Of a stretch of DNA of 64,000 nucleotides, positions 26,870 through 36,676 are shown piece by piece. Every line of letters begins with the position of its first letter. Position 1 is the stretch's first letter. A program made the position numbers and the translations under genes. The notes under the pieces are model-generated. The model ran no database searches, had not been told where the DNA came from, and was given only the letters and a program-made list of their open reading frames with translations. The DNA comes from an uncultured Eggerthella sp. (GTDB lineage: Bacteria; Actinomycetota; Coriobacteriia; Coriobacteriales; Eggerthellaceae): contig UQML01000002.1 in the NCBI GenBank assembly GCA_900542265.1, positions 1-64,000 of the forward strand, read 5' to 3'.

Positions 26870-27978
26870 CGGACCACCTTTCTTATCGTAAAGAGAAGCA
26901 CATCAATGCACGTCTCAGGAGAAACATTATACGCGATTGCCTCATCAGTTTTTTCCGCTTGCCGCATAGCCTCTAAAAGCGCATCAATGTTAGTCCCTTG
27001 CGCCACGCGCATGATATCATCACGCACGTCTACATTGATAATAAGCTCAGGCGTATTGCTTGCGACCATCAAAATATCACGCAACCATGAACGCATTATG
27101 GCAGTCATTTGGCGAAGTGAAGCAAGCGAAGCTGCTGAAAGTGCGCGTTTGTTGCGTTCTTCAATTTGACGAAGCGCCGCTTTTGAGAGAAACTCGCGCG
27201 ATTCATTTAGCTCTTCTTCTTGAGCACTCATCACAAGATCAAGCGGCGCTTTAGCAAGGTCGATGAGTTCTTTGGCATAATGAAGCACGTCAAGATCATC
27301 GGCTACATCAAGAGAACGCAAAACGGTAAGAACACGCTGTCTAAAGGCTAACCGTTCATTTGATTTAGCAAAGCCAATAGCTTTTGTAAGTGACCCACCA
27401 CATGCCTCAATAGCTACACGCGCCAATTCTTGTGAAACGCCCGTATTTTGAGAAAGAATTCCCGCTGCCTCTTTGCTGGGAATATGCCTAAACGGCACCA
27501 CTTGACAACGAGACACAATAGTGGGAAGCACCGCTTGGCGGGTGCGTCCAAGCAAAATAAAGGTAATGTTTTCACCTGGCTCTTCAAGTGTCTTCAAAAA
27601 CGCATTGGCCGCCTCAATACCTAGTAAATCAACGCGATCTAAAATATAGACTTTGTGTTTAGCCTGAATAGGAGCAAGAGCGGTATCAGCTACAATGTCG
27701 CGAATTTGACTCACAAGATAACCACGTGATCCTTCAGGTGCAATATAGTGCACATCAGGATGTGTTTTCCTGTCGATAGACCGACAAGCGGCACATGACT
27801 GACATCCACTCTGTTCGCATATGAGCGCCTTTGCAAAAGCATACGCCGCACTCGTTTTATTCGAACCTGATGGACCGGTAAAAAGGTAAGCATGGCTCAC
27901 CTTATTGTGAGCCACCGTAGAACGCAGAAATGCTCTGACGTCAGGCTGACCTAGAATTGACTCAAATACATCAGGCAC
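26857..27978 (-). CDS. holB: DNA polymerase III delta' subunit
   Basis: Clamp-loader subunit. 373 residues. Begins with FESILGQPDVRAFL, then Walker-like GPSGSNKTSAAYAFAKAL, a zinc module CEQSGCQSCAAC, KVYILDRVDLLGIEAANAFLKTLEEP and the arginine-finger area SRCQVVPF. It follows tmk by 6 bases and overlaps ricT by 13, the conserved tmk-holB-ricT group. Confidence 0.92.
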   Translation of the reverse strand: MPDVFESILGQPDVRAFLRSTVAHNKVSHAYLFTGPSGSNKTSAAYAFAKALICEQSGCQSCAACRSIDRKTHPDVHYIAPEGSRGYLVSQIRDIVADTALAPIQAKHKVYILDRVDLLGIEAANAFLKTLEEPGENITFILLGRTRQAVLPTIVSRCQVVPFRHIPSKEAAGILSQNTGVSQELARVAIEACGGSLTKAIGFAKSNERLAFRQRVLTVLRSLDVADDLDVLHYAKELIDLAKAPLDLVMSAQEEELNESREFLSKAALRQIEERNKRALSAASLASLRQMTAIMRSWLRDILMVASNTPELIINVDVRDDIMRVAQGTNIDALLEAMRQAEKTDEAIAYNVSPETCIDVLLFTIRKVVRCIR

Positions 27979-27984
27979 CGTCTA

Positions 27985-28737
27985 TCATTGCCCCTGACTA
28001 ATTTGAGCCTTAGCATCAGTAGAGCGCTCTAAAATTGCAGCAAAAAATTCATCGCTCCAAAGAGAAGAATCATCTGCCCAACCAAAAACATCTTTTAGCT
28101 CAGTAAAGATAGCACGCGCGGTTACATCTTTAGGGGTTGACGAGCAAATCAGACGAACACGATCAGGATTATCTTGAGCGATACGCATAAAACCGGTATT
28201 AACGCGCGTATGGAAATCAATACCTGCCTGCTCAAGACGATCCGCATTACCGTGCTTGGTTGCACGCTTTAGGCCCTCTTCAGCACTTTCCTGCGTTGTA
28301 AGCAAAATAGTTCTACAGGGATGAATTCCCTGGCATGCAAAGGCGTTCGCTTGGCGAACAAAAGGCTCGGGCAAGCCTCGACCATATACTTGATAGGCAA
28401 TTGTTGAATCATAAAAACGATCCAACAGTACGACAACACCCCGCGCAAGAGCAGGAATAATAACCTCTTTCATGATCTGTGCGCGTGCTGCTTCATAAAT
28501 CAAAAGCTCAGTCTCATCACACATATCTGAATTAGCAGGATCTAAGACCAAATCACGCAAACTCTCTCCAATTGCGGTACCGCCCGGTTCACGCAAGCAA
28601 AGCACCTCATACCCCATCGCCCGTAAACACGTCGCCAAAAAGGTAATATGCGTGGTTTTACCAGCGCCTTCTCCCCCCTCAAAGGTGATGAATACGCCCG
28701 GTCCAATGTCTTGAGTATGTGTCGTATTTTCACTCAC
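27985..28737 (-). CDS. tmk: Thymidylate kinase
   Basis: Phosphorylates dTMP to dTDP. 250 residues, longer than the usual 210 through a C-terminal extension. P-loop FEGGEGAGKTT near residue 19, LREPGGTAIGE, and the DRFYDSTIAYQVYGRG segment binding dTMP. The lid region is EEGLKRATKHGNADRLE. First gene of the tmk-holB-ricT-pncB group on this strand. Confidence 0.95.
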   Translation of the reverse strand: MSENTTHTQDIGPGVFITFEGGEGAGKTTHITFLATCLRAMGYEVLCLREPGGTAIGESLRDLVLDPANSDMCDETELLIYEAARAQIMKEVIIPALARGVVVLLDRFYDSTIAYQVYGRGLPEPFVRQANAFACQGIHPCRTILLTTQESAEEGLKRATKHGNADRLEQAGIDFHTRVNTGFMRIAQDNPDRVRLICSSTPKDVTARAIFTELKDVFGWADDSSLWSDEFFAAILERSTDAKAQISQGQ

Positions 28738-28753
28738 ACTATCATCCTAGCAA

Positions 28754-29284
28754 TTAGAAATCGTAGATATCTGCACCCGTTGAGTCAATTCCCACAAAAA
28801 CCGGAAAATCTTTTACCGTAATGCGGCGCAAAGCTTCAGTACCAAGCTCATCGTAGGCAAGTACCTCATCACTAAGCACGCACTGAGCCAACAATGCTGC
28901 AGCTCCTCCCGTGGCAACTAAATACAACGCACCGTTATTCTTGCAAGCATCCTTAACCGCTTGGCTTCTATCACCTTTTCCAATAGTAGCAAGCAACCCT
29001 CGTTCATAAAGAATAGGTGCAGCAAAATCCATACGCGATGCGGTTGTTGGACCAATGGCTCCAAAAGGTTGGCCATTTTTAGCAGGAGTTGGACCAGCAT
29101 AAAAAATAATTTGACCTTCAAGCCCATAAGGCAAGCCACCATTATTGTCGAGCTCTTCCAATAGTCTCATGTGTCCCGCATCACGAAGCGTATACATATC
29201 ACCCGTCAGCAATAGAGCATCACCAACCTGAAGCTCTTTGCAAAGTTCAGGAGTGAGAGGAAGCTGGATTTCTTTATAACTCAA
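28754..29284 (-). CDS. fumB: Class I fumarate hydratase, beta subunit
   Basis: C-terminal (beta) subunit of the two-subunit iron-sulfur fumarase, interconverting fumarate and malate. 176 residues. Motifs: LLTGDMYTLRDAGHMRL, IFYAGPTPAKNGQPFGAIGPTTASRMD, and AIGKGDRS-like ATIGKGDRS with GGAAALLA. It starts inside the 3' end of the alpha-subunit gene (11-base overlap). A closely related pair serves as L(+)-tartrate dehydratase, but the malate dehydrogenase upstream favours fumarase. Confidence 0.9.
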   Translation of the reverse strand: MSYKEIQLPLTPELCKELQVGDALLLTGDMYTLRDAGHMRLLEELDNNGGLPYGLEGQIIFYAGPTPAKNGQPFGAIGPTTASRMDFAAPILYERGLLATIGKGDRSQAVKDACKNNGALYLVATGGAAALLAQCVLSDEVLAYDELGTEALRRITVKDFPVFVGIDSTGADIYDF

Positions 29285-30119
29285 TGGTCATCCTCCTTAA
29301 CGCAGAACAACCCATATTAACAGCAACAGGAAGCGCCGCAATATGGCACGGCGCTGTTTTCACCCGTACAGCAAGAGCAGTGGTTTTACCACCAAGTGCA
29401 CCGGCACCAATCCCTGTTTCGTTAATGGCAGCCAGAAGTTCTTGTTCAAATGCATCAGCCTCAGGGTCAGGATTGGAAATGCCTAAAGGGCGCATAAGCG
29501 CAAGTTTCGATAAGCCAGCGACCTTATCAAACGTAGCGCCCACACCAACACCAACCACCAAGGGAGGACATGCACACGAAGCTTTTTCTTTTACGCGCGC
29601 AATTACGGTATCGATGACACCCTGTTTGCCCGCCGAGGGAGTAAGCATGGTAACGCAAGATGCATTATCTGATCCGCCACCTTTGAGCATCACATGCAAA
29701 TGTGCTGCTCCTGGCTCATCAACAAAACGCAACTCACAAAACGCTGGCGTATTATCTTGCGTATTCGTACGATCAAATAACGCATCACGCACCACCGATT
29801 TACGAAGCGCATTTTGTGTATAGGCGCGAGCAACCACATCGTTTACTTCTGAAAAGATATCTCCATGAATATTGACATCGGGACCAATTTCCAAACACAC
29901 CCACACCGTACCCGTATCTTGACAGATAGGAAGCATATTTTGACCAGCAATCATGCAGTTGTCACACAGCTGATCAAGCACGATGCGAGCACGCTCTCCA
30001 CGTTCTTCATCACGCGCATGTGCCATAGCTTGCCTAACGTCAGCAGGAAGCTTAGCAGCAAGTTGCGGGATAGCAAAAGCTATCGCCTCAGCAACATTAT
30101 TTGAATCAAGAAATTTCAT
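29274..30119 (-). CDS. fumA: Class I fumarate hydratase, alpha subunit
   Basis: N-terminal (alpha) subunit of two-subunit fumarase. 281 residues. Cluster-binding Cys occur in LPICQDTGTVWV, in GSDNASCVTML and in CACPPLVVGVGVGATFDKVAGLSK. Oxygen-sensitive [4Fe-4S] enzyme, fitting an anaerobe. It is 12 bases behind mdh; the three genes would form a reductive malate-fumarate branch. Confidence 0.93.
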   Translation of the reverse strand: MKFLDSNNVAEAIAFAIPQLAAKLPADVRQAMAHARDEERGERARIVLDQLCDNCMIAGQNMLPICQDTGTVWVCLEIGPDVNIHGDIFSEVNDVVARAYTQNALRKSVVRDALFDRTNTQDNTPAFCELRFVDEPGAAHLHVMLKGGGSDNASCVTMLTPSAGKQGVIDTVIARVKEKASCACPPLVVGVGVGATFDKVAGLSKLALMRPLGISNPDPEADAFEQELLAAINETGIGAGALGGKTTALAVRVKTAPCHIAALPVAVNMGCSALRRMTIEL

Positions 30120-30131
30120 TGTGTTCCTGTC

Positions 30132-31055
30132 TTATTCAGGCAAGTTCTCTAAACCCTTTTTAACGCTTGCAGCGGACTCATGTAAAGCAGCCATCTCTTC
30201 ATCAGTTAAGTCAAACTCAACAATCTCTTCTACGCCATTTTTACCCAGACGAGTAGGAATGTTCATGTAGAGATCATGCAAGCCATACTGCCCATCAATA
30301 TAGGAGCAAACACTCATCACTTCATGGGAATCAGTCAGAATTGCTTCAACCATCTTGGCGATGGAAGCGCCAGGAGCATAATAAGCAGAGCCCGTCTTTA
30401 AATAGCCAACAACTTCAGCGCCACCCTTAGTGCAGCGCTTAACGACTTCTTCAATCTCTTCTTCAGACAATATCTCAGTAATAGGTTGACCCTTAACGGT
30501 GGTGTAGCGTGGCCAACAAACCATACCCTCACCATGAGCACCCAAAGCCCAAGCAGTTACATCGTTAGGATCAGCACCGGTTTTATCACAAACAGCAAAA
30601 GAAAGACGAGCAGAATCTAAAACGCCACCCATACCGACAAGACGCTCAGCTGGCAAGCCTGATTTCTTGTAAGCAAGATAGGTCATAACGTCAAGTGGAT
30701 TAGTAACGCAAATGTAAATAGCATTTGGAGAATAAGCGATAGCCTCTTCGATAACTGCAGACATGATGCCTGAGTTTACACCGAGTAAATCCTCGCGTGT
30801 CATACCTGGTTTGCGGGCAATGCCTGCCGTAATAACCACAACATCAGAATCAGCGGTTGGCTCGTAATTATTAGTGCCAGTAACAGAAACAGTAAATCCC
30901 TCAACAGAGCGCATATGCATCATGTCAAGCGCTTTTCCTTGAGGAAGTCCGTCAGCAACATCAACCAAAACCACATCAGCTAAATTCTTAGAAGCGATAA
31001 TATGTGCCGCGGTTGCACCTACGTTGCCAGCACCAACAATTGTTACTTTGCTCAT
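30132..31055 (-). CDS. mdh: Malate dehydrogenase
   Basis: NAD-dependent malate/oxaloacetate oxidoreductase of the LDH-like type. 307 residues: nucleotide loop VGAGNVGATAAHI, then ITAGIARKPGMTREDLL, CVTNPLDVMTYLAYK, GMGGVLDSARL and the catalytic His in ALGAHGEGMV. The Arg in ARKPGMTRED fits malate rather than lactate specificity. ATG with CAGGAGGAAAG. First gene before the fumarase genes. Confidence 0.95.
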   Translation of the reverse strand: MSKVTIVGAGNVGATAAHIIASKNLADVVLVDVADGLPQGKALDMMHMRSVEGFTVSVTGTNNYEPTADSDVVVITAGIARKPGMTREDLLGVNSGIMSAVIEEAIAYSPNAIYICVTNPLDVMTYLAYKKSGLPAERLVGMGGVLDSARLSFAVCDKTGADPNDVTAWALGAHGEGMVCWPRYTTVKGQPITEILSEEEIEEVVKRCTKGGAEVVGYLKTGSAYYAPGASIAKMVEAILTDSHEVMSVCSYIDGQYGLHDLYMNIPTRLGKNGVEEIVEFDLTDEEMAALHESAASVKKGLENLPE

Positions 31056-31225
31056 CTTTCCTCCTGAAATAGGTCACTATACGTATTAAAAGCGTATCGT
31101 TTCATTATCCCTTATTGTAGTAGTCAAGAAGCGCTCATATGAAATTTTCCAAGATAGTTTCTTAAACGGGCATAGTTAAAGGTTGGCGATGAGGCTCTTC
31201 GAAAAGAAAAGCTTGATTGTTTGGA
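31056..31225. other. topA-mdh intergenic region
   Basis: 170 bases. On the minus strand TTGACT occurs near 31130 but I cannot pair it with a good -10 at normal spacing. An ATACG/CGTAT dyad lies at about 31080-31098. It should contain the end of topA transcription and the mdh promoter; nothing stronger is visible. Confidence 0.4.
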
Positions 31226-33748
31226 TTATGCCTTTTTTGACGCACTCTTTTTGGCTGTTGTCTTCTTTTTGGAACCTTTACCCTTTGCTGATTTTTTCTC
31301 TTTATCCTTGCCAGGACAATTAAAGTTAGGACACAGCTTCCAAGGACCTCGTGCAGTAAAGACAATAACAAGCGGGGCGCCACACTCTTCACATACTTCT
31401 TCTGTCGCCGTAAGTTTACCGTACTGAGGAAGGGGATACGATGTTTCACATTCCTCATGGTTTTCACAGCGAATAAAACGCTTTAACGTTTTAGGATTCT
31501 TATGCGCAATCAGACGCGATTCCTTGCCCATAGCCGCGCATGTTGGACACATGCCCACTACCAGATCAGGCTCCTTATTAGTAGGACACTCAGGATCAAT
31601 GCACACAATGCGTGGCTTTGATCTAAAGGCTGTAACTTTAATCTGAGGCATACCACATTCAGGACAGGTGGTATCAAGTGCTTCAATCTTACCCTTTGGC
31701 AAGGGATAGGTCACATCACAATCTGGCCATCCTGCGCAACCAATAAACATTGAACGCGTTTTGGCAGAGGTGCGCAACTGGAGATCCTTTCCACATTTGG
31801 GACAAGGGCCAACGTAGGCATCTGCGGCAACCGCATCGGCAAGTGCTTCTTTAACCTCTTCTGAATGAGGTAACAAATTGGCAAGCTCTCCAGAAAGCAA
31901 CGCACGTGAATTATTCACCACTGTTTCTCGCGTGGTTGAACCAGCAGCAATATCATCCATCTCAGCTTCCAACTCGGCGGTCATCTCAGGATGGGTAATA
32001 TGAGGCGCAAAGTTATCAAGCGCATCAACTACTGCCATGCCAAGCTGCGAAGGCTCAATGGGATCATTTTGAATGTATTTAACCGTATAGAGGCGCTCAA
32101 TAATAGCATGTCGCGTAGACTTAGTGCCAAGTCCTAGCTTCTCCATTTCCTGGATCAACTTACCTTGCGAATAGCGCGCTGGTGGCTCCGTCTGCTTTTT
32201 AGTACATGTCGCACCCGTAAATGCGACGAGCTGACCCTCTTCAAGCGTCGGCAGCTGCTCGTCTTTCTTGAGGCCATAAGGATAGATTGCTCTAAAGCCT
32301 GGCTTTACTAACACATCACCCTTGGCAACAAACAACTCACCGTTAACATCTAAAGTCACCTTTGTGCCTTCGACCTGCGCTGCCTCTGAAAGCGTTGCTA
32401 AGAAACGACGAGCGATGAGGTTATAGAGCTTGTACTCGGGTGCCGGCATCATGTCAGGAGTAGCCAAAGCAGTGGGATAAATGGGCGGATGGTCGGTTGT
32501 TTCTTTCTTGCCGCGCGTTGCATGCAATTTCCCCTTGGCCAACAAATCACGACAGTAAGAACTATACGCAGGATTTCCTGAAATTGCGCGTACCACTTCG
32601 CGTAAATCAAGCGAAGCGGGATAAACCGTATTATCAACACGAGGATAGGAAATGTAGCCATCCATATACAGACTCTCGGCAAGACGCATCGTGCGCGCAG
32701 GAGACAATCCTTCCGCTGAAGCCGCTGCCATCAAAGAAGTAGTATTAAACGGAACAGGAGCTGATACCGTACGCTTCTTTTTCTCAATAGAAGAAACACG
32801 CGCACTCGTAGCGCCTTCAACGTGCTCCATAACCTGTGTTGCTTCATCTTCCTTTTTGAAACGAGCAACTTGATGAGGAGCGTCAAAGGGATCAATCTCA
32901 GCATCAAGAGCAGACGCATCCTGAGCGCCTGCGTCAAAGGATCCTTTGATTACCCAATAATCCTCCGGCACAAACGCCAAACGATCACGCTCACGCGCCA
33001 CAATAAGCGCTAACGTTGGTGTTTGCACACGACCAGATGAACGCACATTGCCATAACCTGCAAACTTGACCAAGGTCAAGTAGCGCGTCAACACAGCGCC
33101 CCAAATAAGATCAATATCTTGACGTGATGCGCCTGCTTGCGCAAGGCAATCATCCATCTGCACTAAATTGTCAAAAGCATGGGTAATCTCAGGTTTAGTA
33201 AATGCTGAATAACGGGCACGATACACCGGCGCTGTCTCATTAACCTCACGACAGCACGATAGAGCATCAGCGCCAATAAGCTCTCCCTCACGATCAAAGT
33301 CAGTAGCGATAATAATCTCATCGGCTTTTTTTGCCAAATTCTTCAATGAGCGAATAATATCTTTTTCTTTAGGGAGCTTCTCAATAGGGGCATACACCAA
33401 ATACGGCAGTGCCTCCATCTTCCAGCCTTTAAGCTCCACCCCATCGACGGTAAAAGGCTTTTTCTTCTTAAACGGGGGCTTGGGTAACGTATCAGGAATA
33501 TCAGCATCAAGCGCTTCCCCATCAATACCTACGCCGCGCCAGCCACCGCGCTTCTTATATATAAGTTGTTGCGCAAAATCGGGCTCCAAGATGTGTCCAC
33601 GCAAACCAATGGTCACCCATTCTTCATCATTGAGCGTAAAGCGATAGATTGGTGTCGAATATACCTTGTCCGCCTTTGGTTTAGACGCACCTAAGAGGTC
33701 AGCAATCTTTTGCGCTGCATCATTTTTTTCTGTAACAACAAGTTTCAC
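31226..33748 (-). CDS. topA: DNA topoisomerase I
   Basis: Relaxes negative supercoils (type IA). About 840 residues from a GTG with GGAG at the right distance; an earlier GTG at 33766 is less likely. TOPRIM domain with DFDREGELIGADAL, the active-site Tyr in LYMDGYISYPRVDN, then RYSQGKLIQEMEKLGLGTKSTRHAII. The C-terminus has several four-Cys zinc ribbons (for example CPKCGKDL, CPECGMPQ, CPTC, CEECGAPL) and a Lys-rich tail. Confidence 0.95.
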   Translation of the reverse strand: MKLVVTEKNDAAQKIADLLGASKPKADKVYSTPIYRFTLNDEEWVTIGLRGHILEPDFAQQLIYKKRGGWRGVGIDGEALDADIPDTLPKPPFKKKKPFTVDGVELKGWKMEALPYLVYAPIEKLPKEKDIIRSLKNLAKKADEIIIATDFDREGELIGADALSCCREVNETAPVYRARYSAFTKPEITHAFDNLVQMDDCLAQAGASRQDIDLIWGAVLTRYLTLVKFAGYGNVRSSGRVQTPTLALIVARERDRLAFVPEDYWVIKGSFDAGAQDASALDAEIDPFDAPHQVARFKKEDEATQVMEHVEGATSARVSSIEKKKRTVSAPVPFNTTSLMAAASAEGLSPARTMRLAESLYMDGYISYPRVDNTVYPASLDLREVVRAISGNPAYSSYCRDLLAKGKLHATRGKKETTDHPPIYPTALATPDMMPAPEYKLYNLIARRFLATLSEAAQVEGTKVTLDVNGELFVAKGDVLVKPGFRAIYPYGLKKDEQLPTLEEGQLVAFTGATCTKKQTEPPARYSQGKLIQEMEKLGLGTKSTRHAIIERLYTVKYIQNDPIEPSQLGMAVVDALDNFAPHITHPEMTAELEAEMDDIAAGSTTRETVVNNSRALLSGELANLLPHSEEVKEALADAVAADAYVGPCPKCGKDLQLRTSAKTRSMFIGCAGWPDCDVTYPLPKGKIEALDTTCPECGMPQIKVTAFRSKPRIVCIDPECPTNKEPDLVVGMCPTCAAMGKESRLIAHKNPKTLKRFIRCENHEECETSYPLPQYGKLTATEEVCEECGAPLVIVFTARGPWKLCPNFNCPGKDKEKKSAKGKGSKKKTTAKKSASKKA

Positions 33749-33836
33749 GTCAGTGCTCCTGACCACAAATAAATAACGCCGTCAAGGATACACGATTTTA
33801 AAAGATGGTGTGCAAAAATTTTTTTACGCGATGTTT

Positions 33837-34925
33837 TTATACGCGTGTCCCCTCTTCATGAACAAGCACCTGTTGCATGGCTCGAATAGCACACATCAGT
33901 TGCTCGTCATCGGGCTCATGAGTGGTGAGGCGTTGCATCTGAAGACCTGGCCAAAGCACAAGCTGCACAAGCTTTGAGTCAGCATGATTGCCCGCCCACT
34001 TGACCGTTATTTCATACGAAATCCCCGCGATTAACGGCAGCAACACAATCCGCATACCCACCAACGCGCCAAATGAAGCAACCGGATTAGTTATCCCAAG
34101 CGCCTCAATTGCAAGATTAAATGGAATGAGTGTGTAGACCACAATAGCAATCACAATGGTCATAATAAGAAACGCTGTTCCGCAGCGCACATGCAAGCAA
34201 GGAAATTGACGTGCATTCTCAGGCGTGAGAGGCAATCCATGCTCAAAACAATGAATTGTTTTATGCTCGGCGCCGTGATAGGCAAAGAGGCGTTTAATGT
34301 CTTTTATTCTGCCGATGAGCCACACATATCCTATAAAGCACACCACACGCGCAACCGCATCAACACAATTCCAGGCAATGGTTGCTTGCGCATAATCACC
34401 CACAATCAGTTGTGAGATTGCCGCAGGGATTACGACAAAAAGCGCAATAGCAAGCACGAGTCCAAGTACAAGAGAGAGAATCATCTCACCATGCGTGAAC
34501 CCCTCTTCTTGCGCCTGCGCACTTTTATCACTTGCTGCTTTCCCTGTTGATGCCTCCCCTGTTTCTTTATCCCCTGTTTCAGAAAATGCTTGATTAGCTG
34601 CAAGCTCTAGTGCCTTAAATCCTAAAAGGAGTGAATCAATAAGGGCAAAACAACCCCGCACTAACGGCCAGCTTTTCCACCCTTGTCGTTTGGTAGCATC
34701 GAGCGGGAAGACTTCTTCGTACAGCGTGCCATCAGGCTTTCGCACCGCAAGTGCCCACGCATGGTGCCCACGCATCATAACACCTTCGATAAGCGCCTGT
34801 CCGCCAATATGAGTTTTGAACGCTCCGTCTTCAAGACAGGCACGTTTTGCCTCACTTGCTGTTGTGCTCCCTGGCTTCACTTTATTGATCCCTATTGCCC
34901 CTAGACAGGTGCATCCACGCTGCAT
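33837..34925 (-). CDS. DUF1385 family membrane protein
   Basis: Widespread uncharacterised family, often beside prfA or rpmE, as here within 3 kb of rpmE. Landmarks: IGGQALIEGVMMRGHHAWALAVRKPDG, then AFAYHGAEHK-like RLFAYHGAEHKTIHCFEHG and FPCLHVRCGTAFL. At least four membrane helices. About 362 residues from the ATG at 34925, just behind thyX; no clear ribosome site, so the start is uncertain. Some relatives (YqhQ) have been linked to thiamine transport regulation, which I cannot test here. Confidence 0.75.
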   Translation of the reverse strand: MQRGCTCLGAIGINKVKPGSTTASEAKRACLEDGAFKTHIGGQALIEGVMMRGHHAWALAVRKPDGTLYEEVFPLDATKRQGWKSWPLVRGCFALIDSLLLGFKALELAANQAFSETGDKETGEASTGKAASDKSAQAQEEGFTHGEMILSLVLGLVLAIALFVVIPAAISQLIVGDYAQATIAWNCVDAVARVVCFIGYVWLIGRIKDIKRLFAYHGAEHKTIHCFEHGLPLTPENARQFPCLHVRCGTAFLIMTIVIAIVVYTLIPFNLAIEALGITNPVASFGALVGMRIVLLPLIAGISYEITVKWAGNHADSKLVQLVLWPGLQMQRLTTHEPDDEQLMCAIRAMQQVLVHEEGTRV

Positions 34926-34935
34926 ATCTGCAATC

Positions 34936-35622
34936 TTACAAAATTGAACGATCAACCTTAGGATAAGGGTTTCCACAAGTCATCTTGCCTTCAGGGCACG
35001 CCCCATGCACACAAGGCGCACCTGCGTCAGCAAAGATAAACGGTGCAGTAGGCTTAACAAGCTCAAGCATCTTATGAGCAAGCTCCCTGATTTCCCATTG
35101 GGCTCTATTACAGCAACGCAATTCAAAGAAATGCAGGAGCGAGCGAATGTTCATAGTGATAACAATCTTGGTTTCCGCCGCATTGGGTAAAAGATAGCGA
35201 GCGTCTTCCGCAGGAACCCCTGCCTCAAGTAAGGCTTGATAGCTTTTAACCGCATTCTCAATTGCTTCATCAAAAATCTTTGATTTCTCAGGGTCTGAAG
35301 CAATAGTCTCTGGCTTTACCACGGGAACATCTTTGGTGAATTTCACGTAGCGCTGAGACTGCTGATTGAAGCTAGCAATGCGATGACGCACGAGCTGATG
35401 GGTAAGAGCACGACTAACCCCATCAACCGCAAAAGTATAGGAAGCATGCTCCAACGTAGAATAGTGTCCTGATTCCAAAATAGTGGTAAGCACGCTTCTC
35501 ATACGCTCTTCGGGCATGGTTTCGAGCAGCTCTTTTGCGCCTACCGGAGCATAACAAAGGCGTGCAGCCGTAGCGACTGCACGCTCTGGATCTGGCGTAT
35601 GGTAGAGAAGTTCAACGTTCAC
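34936..35622 (-). CDS. thyX: Flavin-dependent thymidylate synthase
   Basis: FAD-dependent synthesis of dTMP from dUMP. 228 residues, with the ThyX signature RHRIASFNQQSQRY (RHRxxSxNxxSxR) near residue 80 and NIRSLLHFFELRC in the C-terminal part. GTG start with GGAG. Monocistronic or with the DUF1385 gene behind it. A perfect 11-base inverted repeat stands 46-99 bases upstream. Confidence 0.95.
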   Translation of the reverse strand: MNVELLYHTPDPERAVATAARLCYAPVGAKELLETMPEERMRSVLTTILESGHYSTLEHASYTFAVDGVSRALTHQLVRHRIASFNQQSQRYVKFTKDVPVVKPETIASDPEKSKIFDEAIENAVKSYQALLEAGVPAEDARYLLPNAAETKIVITMNIRSLLHFFELRCCNRAQWEIRELAHKMLELVKPTAPFIFADAGAPCVHGACPEGKMTCGNPYPKVDRSIL

Positions 35623-35667
35623 GTAGCATCACTCCGTTGTAATTGGACACGTTTGAAAGCGTATCGA

Positions 35668-35721
35668 ATCTTGTATACGTTATGGGATATGTCAAACTGT
35701 TGACCTTGAAGTATACAAGAT
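35668..35721. repeat. Inverted repeat upstream of thyX
   Basis: ATCTTGTATAC at 35668-35678 and its exact complement GTATACAAGAT at 35711-35721, 32 bases apart. On the minus strand TTGACA falls between the arms, so a regulator site flanking the thyX promoter is possible. Confidence 0.45.
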
Positions 35722-35754
35722 ACCACGAAGTGTATCCGCACAAAGATTGCCTAC

Positions 35755-35785
35755 AAAAACTACCCTAAAAACTCTCCGAAGGGTA
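35755..35785 (-). terminator. Terminator of the flavin reductase gene
   Basis: On the minus strand TACCCT (35785-35780) pairs with AGGGTA (35766-35761) after a 13-base loop, followed by GTTTTTG. Short stem beginning next to the stop codon; moderate support. Confidence 0.5.
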
Positions 35786-35786
35786 T

Positions 35787-36497
35787 TTAGTCCTCAACCT
35801 CAATGCGCTCAAAGAACTCTTTAGTTGCACCACAAATAGGGCACGTATAGTCATCAGGAAGCTCATCGACATACTCAGTGTATCCACATAACGTACAACG
35901 CCATGCATACTTAGTCTTTTTGCTCTCCTCGGGATGGATAGGCGAATTAGCTTCAGCGGCTTCTTGCACTTTAGCTTCCTGTTCAAGCGTATCTGTTGAG
36001 AAACTTGAAGCATTTTTAGGGGTTCGGCCACCTTTAACCTGATGATAGTAAGCATACGTCATAGGATCATCTTGAGAAACAACCTCTGCCTCAACAACGT
36101 CTCCCACGAAAAACATATGAGTACCCAAATCAAGCGATTGGTTTACCGCTACAGAAAAATGAGCACAGACCTGTTCGGTAATATAAGGAAGCCCTTGGCC
36201 TGATTTAGTATGGTTAAAATTTGCAAACTTGTCAGTATCCTTTGAAGTATGGAATCCAAACATTCCAATCAATTCCATGCTGGCGTTTTCATGCAAAACG
36301 CTCACTTCAAAACGCTTGGTTTCTAAAATACCTTGAGTCGTATAGTTATCTTTATTGATAGCAATACTTACTTGCGGTGGCTCACTCGTTACTTGTGCAA
36401 ACGTGTTAACGACACAACCTACCGGCTTACCATCCTTTGTACTGGTAACAAGGTACAAGCCATACGACAAATTTCGAAATGCTTTTTTATCAACCAT
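35787..36497 (-). CDS. Flavin reductase-rubredoxin fusion (high-molecular-weight rubredoxin type)
   Basis: 236 residues. The N-terminal 160 residues are a flavin reductase-like FMN domain (KPVGCVVNTFAQVTSEPPQVSIAINKDNYT). The C-terminal 45 residues are a rubredoxin with CTLCGY and CPICGA. This architecture matches Hrb of Moorella, which reduces a flavodiiron protein to detoxify O2 or NO. That partner is not in the window. 36498-36676 behind rpmE holds only a terminator. Confidence 0.88.
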   Translation of the reverse strand: MVDKKAFRNLSYGLYLVTSTKDGKPVGCVVNTFAQVTSEPPQVSIAINKDNYTTQGILETKRFEVSVLHENASMELIGMFGFHTSKDTDKFANFNHTKSGQGLPYITEQVCAHFSVAVNQSLDLGTHMFFVGDVVEAEVVSQDDPMTYAYYHQVKGGRTPKNASSFSTDTLEQEAKVQEAAEANSPIHPEESKKTKYAWRCTLCGYTEYVDELPDDYTCPICGATKEFFERIEVED

Positions 36498-36590
36498 GGT
36501 CTCTCCTTCTGGCTATCTTGAGTAGTCACATACATAACCACCGCATTGCTCCACTTTGTGTTATTGCCGATTATCATACGATATCGTGGC

Positions 36591-36630
36591 AAAAGAAAAC
36601 TGTCCGTCTACCTATTGTAAACGGACAGTT
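36591..36630 (-). terminator. Terminator of rpmE
   Basis: On the minus strand AACTGTCCGT (36630-36621 side) pairs over 10 bases with 36607-36598 and is followed by TTCTTTT. Lies 46 bases behind the rpmE stop. Confidence 0.75.
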
Positions 36631-36676
36631 GTGAAACTCCGTATATGAATGTAAGAGCTTATATATAATACGTTGA

